From the NCBI GenBank assembly GCA_947628305.1, contig CANQZG010000002.1, forward strand, positions 62,001 through 126,000: a DNA stretch of 64,000 bases, in the 5' to 3' direction. The notes beneath the pieces are model-generated. The model was given only the letters and a program-made list of their open reading frames with translations, had not been told where the DNA came from and made no database searches. This document shows positions 1 to 9,041 of this stretch, in pieces. Every line of letters starts with the position of its first letter. The first letter of the stretch is position 1. Position numbers and translations under genes: made by a program. The stretch comes from an uncultured Muribaculaceae bacterium (GTDB lineage: Bacteria; Bacteroidota; Bacteroidia; Bacteroidales; Muribaculaceae).

Positions 1-891
1 ACGGACATCGTTAACCCTGTTGAACTCATCTGTTACAATTCTGCCTCCGGGACCTAACGGTAGTTCTCCTCCTGCCGTGGTGAAGGGGGTCGCTGTCACG
101 CCGGCAGTCCACACGACGGTATCGCATATAATTCTCTCCCCGTTATCGAGAGCTACGGTTTCTCCGTCATATTCTTTCATCAGAGTGCCGAGCCTGACAT
201 CTACCAACAACGACCCCAGGTATTTTAACGCTGCACGTGACGCTCCCTCGCTCATTGTACGCAACACCCTGTCCGACCCTTCAAGCAGTATGATTTTGAC
301 CTCTTCGGGTCGGATTTCGGGATATTCCCGAGGTACGATGTATCGTTTCATTTCGCCCAATGCTCCTGCAACCTCGACCCCGCTCGGGCCACCTCCGATT
401 ACGACAAATGTAAGTAATCTTGTTCTTGTGTCCGGCTCTTTGGTCGCGGAGGCCCGCTCGAGCCTGTCAAGTATCTCGTTGCGTAATCTGATGGCTTCGG
501 GTGTGCTTTTCATGGTGTATACACTATGGAGAAGTCCGTTGTTGCCAAAAAAATTGTTGGTGGTTCCCGCCGCGATGACAAGTTTGTCATAATGGATGAT
601 GTGTTCCCCGGTGAGAAGTTTTTTCCCGGAGATGTCGATTTGACGCACATCTCCCATGTGGAAACGGACGCCACGCATTGATTTTTTCCTGAATTCACGC
701 CTGAACGGGAATGAAATGCTCCCGGGGTCAAGTCCGCCTGACGCCACCTGATAGAACAATGGCGGGAAGCTATGATAGTTGTTGCGGTCGACCAAGGTGA
801 TGTCAAACTTCTTTTTGTCAAGATGCTTGGCAAGGTTGAGACCTGCGAAACCGCCCCCTATGATTACGATGCGTTCTTTAGTGTTGTCCAT
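1..891 (-). CDS. Type II NADH dehydrogenase (NDH-2), partial at the window edge
   Basis: Membrane-associated flavoenzyme that passes electrons from NADH to quinone without pumping protons. The first 297 residues are visible; the C-terminus, including the membrane anchor, lies outside the window. The start ATG reads M-D-N-T-K-E-R and is followed at once by the FAD-binding motif IVIIGGGFAGLNLA (about residues 8-21). A second dinucleotide-binding motif, VVIGGGPSGVEVAG, lies near residue 165 and would bind NADH. The segment YHSFPPLFYQVASGGLDP is typical of NDH-2. It sits 50 bases downstream of the VanX-like gene on the same strand and may be co-transcribed with it. Family assignment is firm; the exact quinone partner cannot be told. 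Confidence 0.9.
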   Translation of the reverse strand, partial: MDNTKERIVIIGGGFAGLNLAKHLDKKKFDITLVDRNNYHSFPPLFYQVASGGLDPGSISFPFRREFRKKSMRGVRFHMGDVRQIDISGKKLLTGEHIIHYDKLVIAAGTTNNFFGNNGLLHSVYTMKSTPEAIRLRNEILDRLERASATKEPDTRTRLLTFVVIGGGPSGVEVAGALGEMKRYIVPREYPEIRPEEVKIILLEGSDRVLRTMSEGASRAALKYLGSLLVDVRLGTLMKEYDGETVALDNGERIICDTVVWTAGVTATPFTTAGGELPLGPGGRIVTDEFNRVNDVR

Positions 892-941
892 AAATAAACA
901 GTTGTCATTATCTATGATAACACTTATGAATGACTGAGGGT

Positions 942-1619
942 TTAGAAATCAATCAACGGGAGGTGTGTGCGGGCGTATGCACGTGTACAGAGGTTGAAAT
1001 GCCACCACTCCGAGCGTAAAGGCTTGAATCCGGCCATGGTCATTACGCGTCGCAGCAACAGGCGGTTCTTCCGTTCATGTTCGGTTATCTTGCCGTTCTT
1101 TACGAGCGTCTTCTCACGGTCGATATTGGCTTCGATGCCGAGATGGTCAACTTTTGTGCCCATGGGCAGTTCAACGCCTTTGTCATCGACAATCGATATG
1201 TCAACCGCCATGCCGTAGTTGTGAAGTCCTCCTCCGTTGCGGGGATTGCTGACGTACCGGGCCTTGGATGTGCCTCTAACGGTATTATACATTGTCCGTT
1301 GCACCGACATGGGGCGTGACGCGTCATGTATTTTAAGGCGATACCCGGGATGTGACCGCGACAGCTCGGCTTGGGCGCGTCCCACTGCTTTAGCCGCTTC
1401 GGGGCGTAGATAGGCCTGACGGAGGTCTCGGTACATCGCTTGCCCCGTGAAATTATCGTCACGGGCATACATGAGGTCTACGATGATTTCAGGCGATATA
1501 TCGTGTATATTGACAAGTCCCATTTCGGCCATCTTTACAGCCAATCTCCCTTGTGGCTTCTCTGCGGCCAAAATGGTGAATGTCGATAAAATTGCGAATA
1601 TGATACACTTGAATCTCAT
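942..1619 (-). CDS. VanX/DdpX-like D-Ala-D-Ala dipeptidase (peptidase M15D), exported
   Basis: Zinc dipeptidase expected to split D-alanyl-D-alanine, probably recycling cell-wall peptides in the periplasm. The 225-residue product begins with a signal peptide (MRFKCIIFAILSTFTILAAE). VanX-type residues are present: Arg102 in SRP, zinc ligands His133 and Asp140 in HNYGMAVD, and Glu204 and His207 in EWWH. Length is close to VanX (about 202) plus a signal peptide. No vanH, vanA or vanS/R genes are nearby, so this is not a glycopeptide-resistance cluster. The start is supported by a TAATTTTG promoter box eight bases upstream, which leaves almost no leader. The function follows from the family; the true substrate is unknown. 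Confidence 0.88.
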   Translation of the reverse strand: MRFKCIIFAILSTFTILAAEKPQGRLAVKMAEMGLVNIHDISPEIIVDLMYARDDNFTGQAMYRDLRQAYLRPEAAKAVGRAQAELSRSHPGYRLKIHDASRPMSVQRTMYNTVRGTSKARYVSNPRNGGGLHNYGMAVDISIVDDKGVELPMGTKVDHLGIEANIDREKTLVKNGKITEHERKNRLLLRRVMTMAGFKPLRSEWWHFNLCTRAYARTHLPLIDF

Positions 1620-1627
1620 GATGACCT

Positions 1628-1635
1628 CAAAATTA
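1628..1635 (-). promoter_or_regulatory. -7 promoter box for the VanX-like gene
   Basis: Reverse strand reads TAATTTTG, matching the Bacteroidetes -7 consensus TAnnTTTG. It ends eight bases before the ATG at 1619, so the mRNA leader would be only a few bases. No clear TTTG -33 element is seen at the usual distance. Confidence 0.5.
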
Positions 1636-1679
1636 ATCTTTTTTCATTAAAAATAAAGGAGATTTAGGACAATAAGATG

Positions 1680-1687
1680 TACTTTTG
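1680..1687 (+). promoter_or_regulatory. -7 promoter box for the TPR gene
   Basis: TACTTTTG fits TAnnTTTG and ends 11 bases before the ATG at 1699. It overlaps the possible GTG start at 1687, so that upstream start would lie inside the promoter and is unlikely. With the box at 1628-1635 it forms a divergent promoter pair. Confidence 0.45.
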
Positions 1688-1698
1688 TGATAATAATT

Positions 1699-3783
1699 AT
1701 GACTATTATATCTTCCATATCTACATATCTGCGCCGTCTGATTGTGCTGGCTTTATTTGTCCTGCCGGTCGGTCTGTCGGCGCAAATCAATACCGACCAG
1801 GTGATGCGCATCGGACGCAATACCCTCTATTTTGAGGATTATATGCTGTCGATACAGTATTTTAATCAGGTCATAGGTGTCAAGCCTTATCTTGCGCAAC
1901 CTTATTTTTACCGTGCCATCGCCAAGTTGAACCTTGAGGATTATCTTGGCGCGGAGGATGACGCTTCAAAGGCGATTGAGCGTAACCCGTTCATAACCGA
2001 CGCATACGAGGTGCGCGGTGTCGCCCGTCAGAACCTCGGACGTAACGCTCAGGCGGTAGAGGACTATGACCGTGCGCTGTCGATGTTGCCTGACAATCGT
2101 AGCATCATGTTTAACAAGGCTCTTGCCCAGAGTGAACTTAAGGATTTTGACGGTGCGTCCGAGACTTTTGACCGTCTGATAGAGGTTTATCCCGGATTTG
2201 AGAACGCCTGGCTCGGCCGTGCCCGGCTACGCCTTGAAAAGGCTGACACGACTGCGGCTCTCGCCGATATTGAAAAGGCTCTTGAACTTAACAAGAACAC
2301 GGTGAACGCCTATCTCATGCGTGCCGACATCGCAATCAAGCGTTCAAAGGACTATGAGTCGGCCCTCGCCGACATGAACGAGGCCATCAGGCTTCAGCCT
2401 CATGAGGCCCCCTATTTCATAAACCGCGCATTCCTCCGTTATAGCCTTGACGACTATTTCGGGGCGATGGCCGACTATGACTATGCAATCGAGCTTGACC
2501 CGGAGAATCTTGTCGCATTGTCCAACCGAGGTATGCTCCGTGCCGAGGTCCATGACAATAATAAGGCTGTTGAGGATTTTTCCAAGGTAATCGCACGCCG
2601 TCCGACCGATTATAAGACATTGTATAATCGTGCGATACTTTATCGTGAAATCGGTCGGTATAACGATGCGTTGAAGGACCTTGACGAGGTCATCGAGGCG
2701 TACCCGACATTTGCGGCGGCCTATTTCCTGCGTTTTGACATCAAGCGTCTGAAGGGGGATAGGACTGCCGAACGCGATTATAACAAGTCGATTGCACTCG
2801 CCAAGACAAGGGTTCAGAAATACCCTCTCGGTAATCCTGACGATGAAAAGGATGTGGCAGACGGACTGGATGAAACCAATTCAGAGACACAGGAGGAGGT
2901 TGCCGAACGTTTCACGTCGTTGGCGACTGTATCGGATAATCCGTCCATCTCCCGCGAATATCATAACCGGGATATCCGTGGCAAGGTACAGGACACTAAT
3001 CTTAACATTGAGGTCGAGCCGATGTTTGTTGTCAGTTATTATTCCCAGTCTTCGGAGTTGAAACCCGGTGGCGATTACATGAGGGAGGCCGATGACCTCA
3101 ATGCCACGCGCATCCTGCGTCAGAACCTTCTTGTCACCAATCGGGAACCACAGCTCAATGACGAAAAGGAAATCAAGAAACACTTTGAATCGATAGAATA
3201 CTACAATTCCTATATCTCGACCCACATCCCACGCGCTGTCGATTACTTCGGAAGGGCGATGGATTTTGTCACGGTGCGTAATTATGCAGCCGCGCTCGCT
3301 GACTTGGACCGGGCTGTCGAGATGAACCCTGATTTCACGCTTGCATGGTTCATGAGGGCTGTCACCCGTTATAAGCAACTCGAACTTGAACGGTTGTCGG
3401 CCATGGAGGGCAATATCCGGCCGACAGGAAAGGAGAGCGAGGCAATCGGGAACGCCCGTGCATCATTGGCGTCACAATCTTCGCGAGAGGACTATTCGGC
3501 GATAATCAAGGACTTTGACACGGTTATAAAACTATCGCCGGAGATGGAATTGGCCTATTATAACAAAGGTGTGGTCCTGTTGCAGATGGGTGACTATACA
3601 TCGGCGTTGAGTGCGTTTAACAAGGCTCTAGCCTTGAAGCCTGACTTCGGTGAGGCTTACTATAACCGTGGGTATGTCTACTTCCGTCTTGGAAACAAGG
3701 CGGCGGGCACGGCTGACCTTAGTAAGGCCGGTGAACTCGGCATCCTCCCGTCCTACAACCTGTTGAAGCGCATGTCGCGGTAA
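1699..3783 (+). CDS. Exported tetratricopeptide-repeat protein
   Basis: A 694-residue protein with an N-terminal signal peptide ending about LPVGLSAQ, followed by many TPR units. About nine repeats run from residue 30 to about 370, recognisable by A..DY..A/L..P signatures such as FNKALAQSELKDFDGA and INRAFLRYSLDDYFGAMADY. A non-TPR linker of about 160 residues follows (roughly 370-530), then three to four more TPRs to the C-terminus. TPRs are protein-binding scaffolds; the partner cannot be read from sequence. The protein is probably periplasmic or on the inner face of the outer membrane. It faces the PEGA-BACON-LPP20 operon tail to tail. The start at 1699 is preferred over the GTG at 1687 because a promoter box covers the latter. 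Confidence 0.85.
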   Translation: MTIISSISTYLRRLIVLALFVLPVGLSAQINTDQVMRIGRNTLYFEDYMLSIQYFNQVIGVKPYLAQPYFYRAIAKLNLEDYLGAEDDASKAIERNPFITDAYEVRGVARQNLGRNAQAVEDYDRALSMLPDNRSIMFNKALAQSELKDFDGASETFDRLIEVYPGFENAWLGRARLRLEKADTTAALADIEKALELNKNTVNAYLMRADIAIKRSKDYESALADMNEAIRLQPHEAPYFINRAFLRYSLDDYFGAMADYDYAIELDPENLVALSNRGMLRAEVHDNNKAVEDFSKVIARRPTDYKTLYNRAILYREIGRYNDALKDLDEVIEAYPTFAAAYFLRFDIKRLKGDRTAERDYNKSIALAKTRVQKYPLGNPDDEKDVADGLDETNSETQEEVAERFTSLATVSDNPSISREYHNRDIRGKVQDTNLNIEVEPMFVVSYYSQSSELKPGGDYMREADDLNATRILRQNLLVTNREPQLNDEKEIKKHFESIEYYNSYISTHIPRAVDYFGRAMDFVTVRNYAAALADLDRAVEMNPDFTLAWFMRAVTRYKQLELERLSAMEGNIRPTGKESEAIGNARASLASQSSREDYSAIIKDFDTVIKLSPEMELAYYNKGVVLLQMGDYTSALSAFNKALALKPDFGEAYYNRGYVYFRLGNKAAGTADLSKAGELGILPSYNLLKRMSR

Positions 3784-3788
3784 AACTT

Positions 3789-3819
3789 TGGACGCGCTCG
3801 TTGGCGCGTCCCTACGATT
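3789..3819. repeat. GTAGGGACGC-family hairpin repeat between convergent genes
   Basis: One unit in reverse orientation: GGACGCGC, six-base loop, GCGCGTCC, then CTACGATT. The stem is perfect over 8 bp. It occupies the 43-base gap between the TPR stop and the LPP20-like stop, so it may also act as a bidirectional terminator. Related units occur at 10.0, 24.3-24.4, 27.5 and 35.7 kb. Confidence 0.75.
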
Positions 3820-3826
3820 CAGGGTA

Positions 3827-5650
3827 TTATTTCAGGTCGCCGGGGACGATTCGCTCGATGTCACCGCAACGTTGCGGTTGCCATGCCCTGAATTTTATAA
3901 GCGGGTTCTGCGGGTCGTTTATGTCCACTAACAGCATCAGGTATCCTTGGTCGTAATAGTTGGACGAATAATAATCCTGCTGTATCTGGATTGCGTAGGT
4001 CTCGGCTCCCTTGCCGAGTTTCGTGACCTCGTTTTCGGCAAAACGCACATTGATATACTCTTTGCTGTTGAAACTGCGTCGCAGGTGTTCGATGAACTCA
4101 TTCTTGTCATATTCGGTGAACTCGGCACGCGGACCATCGATGGAGAATCCACCGCCGTCGCTGCTACGCCTGACCCTTTTGCCGGGTTTCATCTTGCCGA
4201 TTATAATCACGGCATCCTCGTCAAACAGGTCTCGGATGAAATCGAGGCGTTTAAGTGCGTAGGCCGTGTGGTAGTCCTCGAGAAATCTCATTAGTGACAC
4301 CCTTACCTGTGGAGGCCAGTTCCCTTGGCACAGGATGTCGTTTTCGGCTGTCTCACCAAGGCCGAACGCGAGGTTGTCTATTTTGCCTTCAGGGGTGAAT
4401 GTGAACACAATCTCCTCGACAAACGCCTTTCTCACCCCGTTGCGGAAAGAGAATGACATCTCGATACCGCGCCCCGTCACCTCGTCGCCGCTACGATGAA
4501 ACCGTAGGCACGGCGTTCCCGCGATGCGTGCGCGGCCATATTTTACAAGTCGGTTGTAGATGTCAAGTCCGCTGGGTGTGAACATTGTGTCGGCGAGGGA
4601 GTACCGTTTACCTGATACGGCCTTGACTACCGTTTCCATTGCCCGCCTATAGTGGGTATCGTCATATATCGGTTCGGGCGGCATGTAATCATCAGGTTCG
4701 ATTACGCTGAAAGTGTTTTCAGCCGTCGAGGTTTTCGGTTCGTCTGTAACTGGTGGCGTGATGATTGTCGCGTCAACGGTTTTGTAGGATTCGGGCAGCG
4801 GCGTTGTTTCGCGGTCTATCGACATCACGGCTTGCATTTCGTCGTCAAGAGACGCTTCTGATGCGTAGTCATATTCGATTTTCAGCTGATACTGGCGCGG
4901 ATTGTGTCCGGGCATCAATTGCAGTACCCCGATACCGTTGCGTGCAGTGTACATGTTGTCCCATGACGCGCCGTCATAATACTTGTAATCAAGCGATGTC
5001 ACAGGTTTGCCTTTATAGGTGAACTCAAGGTCTATGTCATTTCCTTGCTGTTTCAGGGTCTTGACATCTATATCGTTCATAATACGTGACAACTGTTGAG
5101 GTATCCATGATATGGCGATATGGTTCTCGTCGGTCTCCTCATCGGAGTATATCATTTCGGCGGGTCGTTGCAGCGAGCGTGTCAGCGCGAGTGCCCAGTA
5201 ATAGTTCTTGAGCGCGGCATCGGCCTTGCCGGCCCGGTCAGCTTTCCCGGCGACTGAGAGGAGATACCTTATTTTGGCTTTACGGTCGTCAAACACTTTC
5301 ATTGCGTCGGCGCGTGTCATCCATCTCACTACATGGACGCCACGATTGTCGTTGTCGATGATTTTGCGGGTATTGTAAAGTGTTCCACGGGAATAGGTGT
5401 TGACAACAGAGTGTACTGCGGTGCTGTCACCTGTGTCTATCATCACGAAATCAGAGGCTACATTGACACTTATACGGCTCATCAGGTCGTCAAGGGCGGC
5501 GCGGTCGGCTTCGTTCTCGCTTGAGCCGTGACCTTCCCCCCACAGATAGCGGCTGTCCCCCTTTATTTGTTCAAGTGATTGCGCGTATGAAACTGTGAAA
5601 GCCGGGAAAATCGCAATTGTCAACAACCAATTTTTAATATTGAGTGACAT
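3827..5650 (-). CDS. LPP20-like N-terminus with NTF2/SnoaL-like C-terminus, exported
   Basis: 607 residues with a signal peptide (cleavage near VSYAQ, about residue 24). Residues 25-170 resemble the LPP20 lipoprotein fold: a WGEGHGSSENEADRAALDDL segment, then a helical stretch with TPR-like KNYYWALALTRSLQ. The middle (about 190-290) looks like a beta domain. The last 140 residues (FLEDYHTAYALKRLDFIRDL, then FRAWQP near the end) resemble an NTF2/SnoaL cone fold. No lipobox cysteine is present although LPP20 relatives are often lipoproteins. It is the last gene of an operon with the BACON and PEGA genes and overlaps the BACON stop by 17 bases, suggesting coupled translation. Domain names are from memory of family features; function is unknown. 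Confidence 0.7.
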   Translation of the reverse strand: MSLNIKNWLLTIAIFPAFTVSYAQSLEQIKGDSRYLWGEGHGSSENEADRAALDDLMSRISVNVASDFVMIDTGDSTAVHSVVNTYSRGTLYNTRKIIDNDNRGVHVVRWMTRADAMKVFDDRKAKIRYLLSVAGKADRAGKADAALKNYYWALALTRSLQRPAEMIYSDEETDENHIAISWIPQQLSRIMNDIDVKTLKQQGNDIDLEFTYKGKPVTSLDYKYYDGASWDNMYTARNGIGVLQLMPGHNPRQYQLKIEYDYASEASLDDEMQAVMSIDRETTPLPESYKTVDATIITPPVTDEPKTSTAENTFSVIEPDDYMPPEPIYDDTHYRRAMETVVKAVSGKRYSLADTMFTPSGLDIYNRLVKYGRARIAGTPCLRFHRSGDEVTGRGIEMSFSFRNGVRKAFVEEIVFTFTPEGKIDNLAFGLGETAENDILCQGNWPPQVRVSLMRFLEDYHTAYALKRLDFIRDLFDEDAVIIIGKMKPGKRVRRSSDGGGFSIDGPRAEFTEYDKNEFIEHLRRSFNSKEYINVRFAENEVTKLGKGAETYAIQIQQDYYSSNYYDQGYLMLLVDINDPQNPLIKFRAWQPQRCGDIERIVPGDLK

Positions 5651-6803
5651 AGACGCTTGCTGTTTGTTTGTCGGTTAAGGCGTTATAAATATATAGTGTG
5701 GTGGAACGGCTGTTGCCACTGTTCTGCGGTGCGGTCAACGTGACCGTGTGACGGCCGATTTCACCTTCGGACGGTGAGATGTTCAGCCATTGAGCCGATG
5801 ACGATGCACGCCAAGGGTAATCGGCCTCGACGGTTAGCGATGCCTCTGTCCCCGAGGCTGTCAACGTGACGTAGGATGTCGATACGGTGACAGATTTGGC
5901 GCGTTGCGACACCGACACGGTGCGTTTCAGGTCTCCGTAGCTGACGACAACGCTCCCGTTGCGGTAGGATGCGGTCTCATTCTCGCTTGCCTTGACTGTG
6001 ATTTTTCCGTTTTCACGGTCGGTGGTCAGGGTGAGCCAGCCGTTTTCGGTGACTGCGACCCATGGGGTTGCCGATGTTACATCAATTGTCGCTTCCGACA
6101 TTCTGCCCGGGAATGACAGCGATGTCGGGTTAACAGTGATTGACGGGCCTTCTTGGGTGATTGAAATCGAGGTGCAGTATGTGCCGTTGTATGAGAATCG
6201 TATGGTGGCACTCCTGTAGTTGGTCGATGACGGGGTTTCTGACAGCTCTATGTTCAGGCTTTTATATTCGTCTGAAGGCCTGGGCACAGCCCACTCACTG
6301 TCAGACTCGGCTTCCCATCGGCAATTGGATGTCACGGGTATGCTAACGTTCTGTGCCCGATAACTGTAGGTGAACGAGGATGCCGATGTCGAGACGGTCG
6401 GTTTCGCTCCGGCCTGTGTCACTGTGAAAATAATGGTATTCAAGTGGGAGGAAGCACTGTGGAGGTCGTACCAGAACAGATAGAACGTTGCTTTGCGTCC
6501 GTCCACATCGGTTGTGTTGGCTTTTATCGTGAGTGTCACGGAAGCGTCGCTGTCACCTTTTTCCTGTGACATCTCGACCCATTCGGGAATCTCGGCGAAG
6601 TCCCACTTACAGTTGTGACATTCGATGTTTATGCGTTCGCTGCCACCGTAAGTGTAGGCCGATATTTCAGTCTTCCCCTTGACAATCAAGTACCCGTCAC
6701 TATCAGTTGTCTCATATTCTCCGTCAAAAGTATCGCCACAGCCATTCAATATAATTAATGAGATGACCATGGATAGCAGGGTTGATATATATCGCAGTTT
6801 CAT
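5634..6803 (-). CDS. Lipoprotein of four BACON domains
   Basis: 389 residues. The N-terminus is a lipoprotein signal (MKLRYISTLLSMVISLIILNGC, lipobox LNGC, Cys22). Four BACON-type beta-sandwich repeats of about 85 residues follow, each with a conserved Trp (CKWDF, CRWEA, TPWVAV, YPWRAS), a second W about eleven residues on (EWVEM, EWAVP, GWLTL, QWLNI), and ends such as ITQEG, VSQRA and VTQY. BACON domains are common in Bacteroidetes surface and secreted proteins and may bind glycans or mucins. No catalytic domain is attached, so it is probably a binding or scaffold lipoprotein. It lies 5 bases after the PEGA gene and overlaps the LPP20-like gene, so all three are very likely one transcript. 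Confidence 0.85.
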   Translation of the reverse strand: MKLRYISTLLSMVISLIILNGCGDTFDGEYETTDSDGYLIVKGKTEISAYTYGGSERINIECHNCKWDFAEIPEWVEMSQEKGDSDASVTLTIKANTTDVDGRKATFYLFWYDLHSASSHLNTIIFTVTQAGAKPTVSTSASSFTYSYRAQNVSIPVTSNCRWEAESDSEWAVPRPSDEYKSLNIELSETPSSTNYRSATIRFSYNGTYCTSISITQEGPSITVNPTSLSFPGRMSEATIDVTSATPWVAVTENGWLTLTTDRENGKITVKASENETASYRNGSVVVSYGDLKRTVSVSQRAKSVTVSTSYVTLTASGTEASLTVEADYPWRASSSAQWLNISPSEGEIGRHTVTLTAPQNSGNSRSTTLYIYNALTDKQTASVYVTQY

Positions 6804-6808
6804 GATTC

Positions 6809-8827
6809 TTAATTTCCAGAAATGAATAGGAGGATTCCGGCACGTAGTTGCGGGCCTTTGCCGAGATTGTCAATCGCATCGATGCGCTCTGCGATTGCCT
6901 TGAACCCGTCACTCTCGTTGACACGCAGCTGATATTCGGGATTGACGGTGAGCGCGACACCGTTGCATAATGCGATATTCAGTTTGACCCCCGCGCTGAC
7001 GCTTAGGGCGTTCGCGCCGTTTGCGATGGAGAATGACGGCTTGCCGCCGTCCTCACGTTCGGCGAGCTCGGTGTAGGTACAGCCGACCTGCGGGGTGAGC
7101 CGCAGACGTGTACCGATGCGTAGTCCCCAGCCGACACGCGCCGACAGACTCCATGGGCGGTACTGGCGTTGTTGGGTCGCCTCGTTGCTGTTCTTTTGCC
7201 AGTATACAGGGCCTTGTTCCTTTAAATAATATTGGTAAGACCCCTCGATGTTGAACCGGGAGATGTAGCCGCCCATGCCCGCGCTGATGGCACTGTTCTT
7301 GGATTGCAGGTAGGAGGCATCGACATAGAACTCGTCACGCCGTACAAGTATCTTGTATTGCCGTGCATTGACACGCACTTCGGGTCGGTTCAGAGACACT
7401 GTCCGGGAATACTGTGTATAACCGTCGGCTGTCACTCTGACATTTGCTTTCCCGTAGGAGTATGTACCTGAATAGGGTACCATGCCGACGTATTCGTCAT
7501 CGATGTACACACGTCCGAACCGCGCCTTGGAGTCAATATCGAGACGGCAGCTGTTGTTCATGGAAAATATGACAGGCGTGGTATTGTTTTCTGTTACACG
7601 GCATTCCTGTTCGGCATCGAAGTAACCGTTGCATTTTACGGTTACAGTGTGGGTGCCTATGGGGATATCATTGAGATTCAAAGGTGTCGTCCCCGCCTTT
7701 TTGCCGTCGATGTATACCTGAGCTCCGAGAGGCGATGATGTGACACTTAATGCGCCGGTTATTGGTGTAGGCGGTTCAAGGTCGAATGTAGTGTTCCGGT
7801 CTCTTTCGACCGTGACTGACATTGATGTGGGGTAATAATCCTGACGGCGTGCCTCGATTGTGTGGTTTCCGGCACCGAGTCTTCCCGACCATGAGCCGAC
7901 ACCGCGCTCAATACCGTCAACCACGATTGTGGCCTCGCGGTCAGGGACTCGTATGTGCACCCCGGCGGAGTTGGGCGAAAAGAATGGTACGAGCGACAGC
8001 TGTCCGGCATCGCTCATGGTGATATTTTCAGAATAGGGCGTGAATAGTTCGGGCACAATGGTGACCTTGTGTGGGCCTGACATGACTTTAATGTGTTCCA
8101 TCGGCAGTTTGCCTACCACCTGACCGTCAATAAGGAGTGTTGCATCGTGAATCGCCGGGTCTTCGGCGATTGTGAGGTAACCGAATGCGGGTGTGAGCTC
8201 AATGTTGACTTCCTGTGGCTTGTCGGGGTCATTGACGGTGACCTCTCCGTCATATTCACGGTAGTCGGGCGCAGTGACAGTGAAACGGTGAGTTCCGAAG
8301 TACATGTCGATGTCTACGTTTCCCGATGCATCCGTCTTAGACAGGATACCGTTGATTGACACCTGCGCGTGGGGTGCGTTGACGTGGATGCGTACCCTCT
8401 GGCGATGGTTGTAGTCGATGGTGTTGGTAATCACACGGTCGGATGTGAGACGGAGCACGTAGGTACGTCCCGGTTTCAACGATTGTCCGAGGCTGTAGTC
8501 GCGTATGCTCTCGAGCAATGGATGGCTGATTGTTATGTTCTTTACACCTGATGGCACATATACCCATATTTCACCAGGTTTCTCCTCGATTTTCATCGGA
8601 GCGAGCATTCCGGTGTCAAATGTGAATCCCCGCTCATTGGTTATTACCTTGATTAGGGCGCATTTCTTCCCGTTTATATCTTTCACGGTGGTTCCAGAGA
8701 GCGTGGCGGTCTGGTCGAGCCTGTCTTGCTCGAACGACTGCACCGACATGGTTTCGGGGTATGCCGTCACTGACAATGTGAGCATCATGGCTCCCATGAA
8801 TACCTTTACCTTTTGGGACAATTTCAT
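6809..8827 (-). CDS. Exported multi-PEGA-domain protein with C-terminal beta-rich region
   Basis: 672 residues with a signal peptide (MKLSQKVKVFMGAMMLTLSVTAYP). Several PEGA-like units fill the middle, each with a short motif such as ATLLIDGQVVGKLPMEHI, ATIVVDGIERGVG, AQVYIDGKKAGTTPLNLNDI and GRVYIDDEYVGMVPYSG, between residues about 150 and 480. PEGA units are short beta domains found in surface proteins. The last 180 residues have alternating hydrophobic strands (YQYYLKEQG, LSARVGWGLRIGTRLRLTPQVG, LNIALCNGVALTVNPEYQLRV, ending LLFISGN) and resemble part of an outer-membrane barrel. It is the first gene of the operon. No canonical TAnnTTTG box is seen just upstream. Confidence 0.82.
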   Translation of the reverse strand: MKLSQKVKVFMGAMMLTLSVTAYPETMSVQSFEQDRLDQTATLSGTTVKDINGKKCALIKVITNERGFTFDTGMLAPMKIEEKPGEIWVYVPSGVKNITISHPLLESIRDYSLGQSLKPGRTYVLRLTSDRVITNTIDYNHRQRVRIHVNAPHAQVSINGILSKTDASGNVDIDMYFGTHRFTVTAPDYREYDGEVTVNDPDKPQEVNIELTPAFGYLTIAEDPAIHDATLLIDGQVVGKLPMEHIKVMSGPHKVTIVPELFTPYSENITMSDAGQLSLVPFFSPNSAGVHIRVPDREATIVVDGIERGVGSWSGRLGAGNHTIEARRQDYYPTSMSVTVERDRNTTFDLEPPTPITGALSVTSSPLGAQVYIDGKKAGTTPLNLNDIPIGTHTVTVKCNGYFDAEQECRVTENNTTPVIFSMNNSCRLDIDSKARFGRVYIDDEYVGMVPYSGTYSYGKANVRVTADGYTQYSRTVSLNRPEVRVNARQYKILVRRDEFYVDASYLQSKNSAISAGMGGYISRFNIEGSYQYYLKEQGPVYWQKNSNEATQQRQYRPWSLSARVGWGLRIGTRLRLTPQVGCTYTELAEREDGGKPSFSIANGANALSVSAGVKLNIALCNGVALTVNPEYQLRVNESDGFKAIAERIDAIDNLGKGPQLRAGILLFISGN

Positions 8828-8885
8828 TGCGATATGATGATTTAATGAAGTTATTTAAACTTTTGAATCGATAACATTTTTAGGC

Positions 8886-8980
8886 TGTCTTGAGACTGAT
8901 TTTGGTTTGTTTCAAGGAAGTGATGCGGGCATCATGACCGCGAAACAGGGCAAAAGCAGGCCAAGACATGCAAAAAGGTC
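8886..8980. repeat. GATGCGGGCATC-family intergenic repeat, copy A
   Basis: This stretch aligns over most of its length with 63923-64000: both start GTCTTG, share TGATTTTGG, then GATGCGGGCATC with its GATGC/GCATC inverted repeat, then TGACCG and CAAAAGC. It fills the gap between the PEGA gene and the GNAT gene. Nothing else is seen in the 214-base gap. Confidence 0.65.
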
Positions 8981-9041
8981 TCGAAACAATCATGTGTTGA
9001 CTTCTGGTTTAACATCTTTCAATAAGTTTAAATGACTTCAA

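Noticed and set aside
942..1619. Vancomycin resistance cluster
   Set aside because: Only a VanX-like enzyme is present; no vanA/H or two-component genes are near.
2881..3378. Reverse-strand open frame inside the TPR gene
   Set aside because: It lies fully within a strongly supported TPR coding frame and has no family motif.
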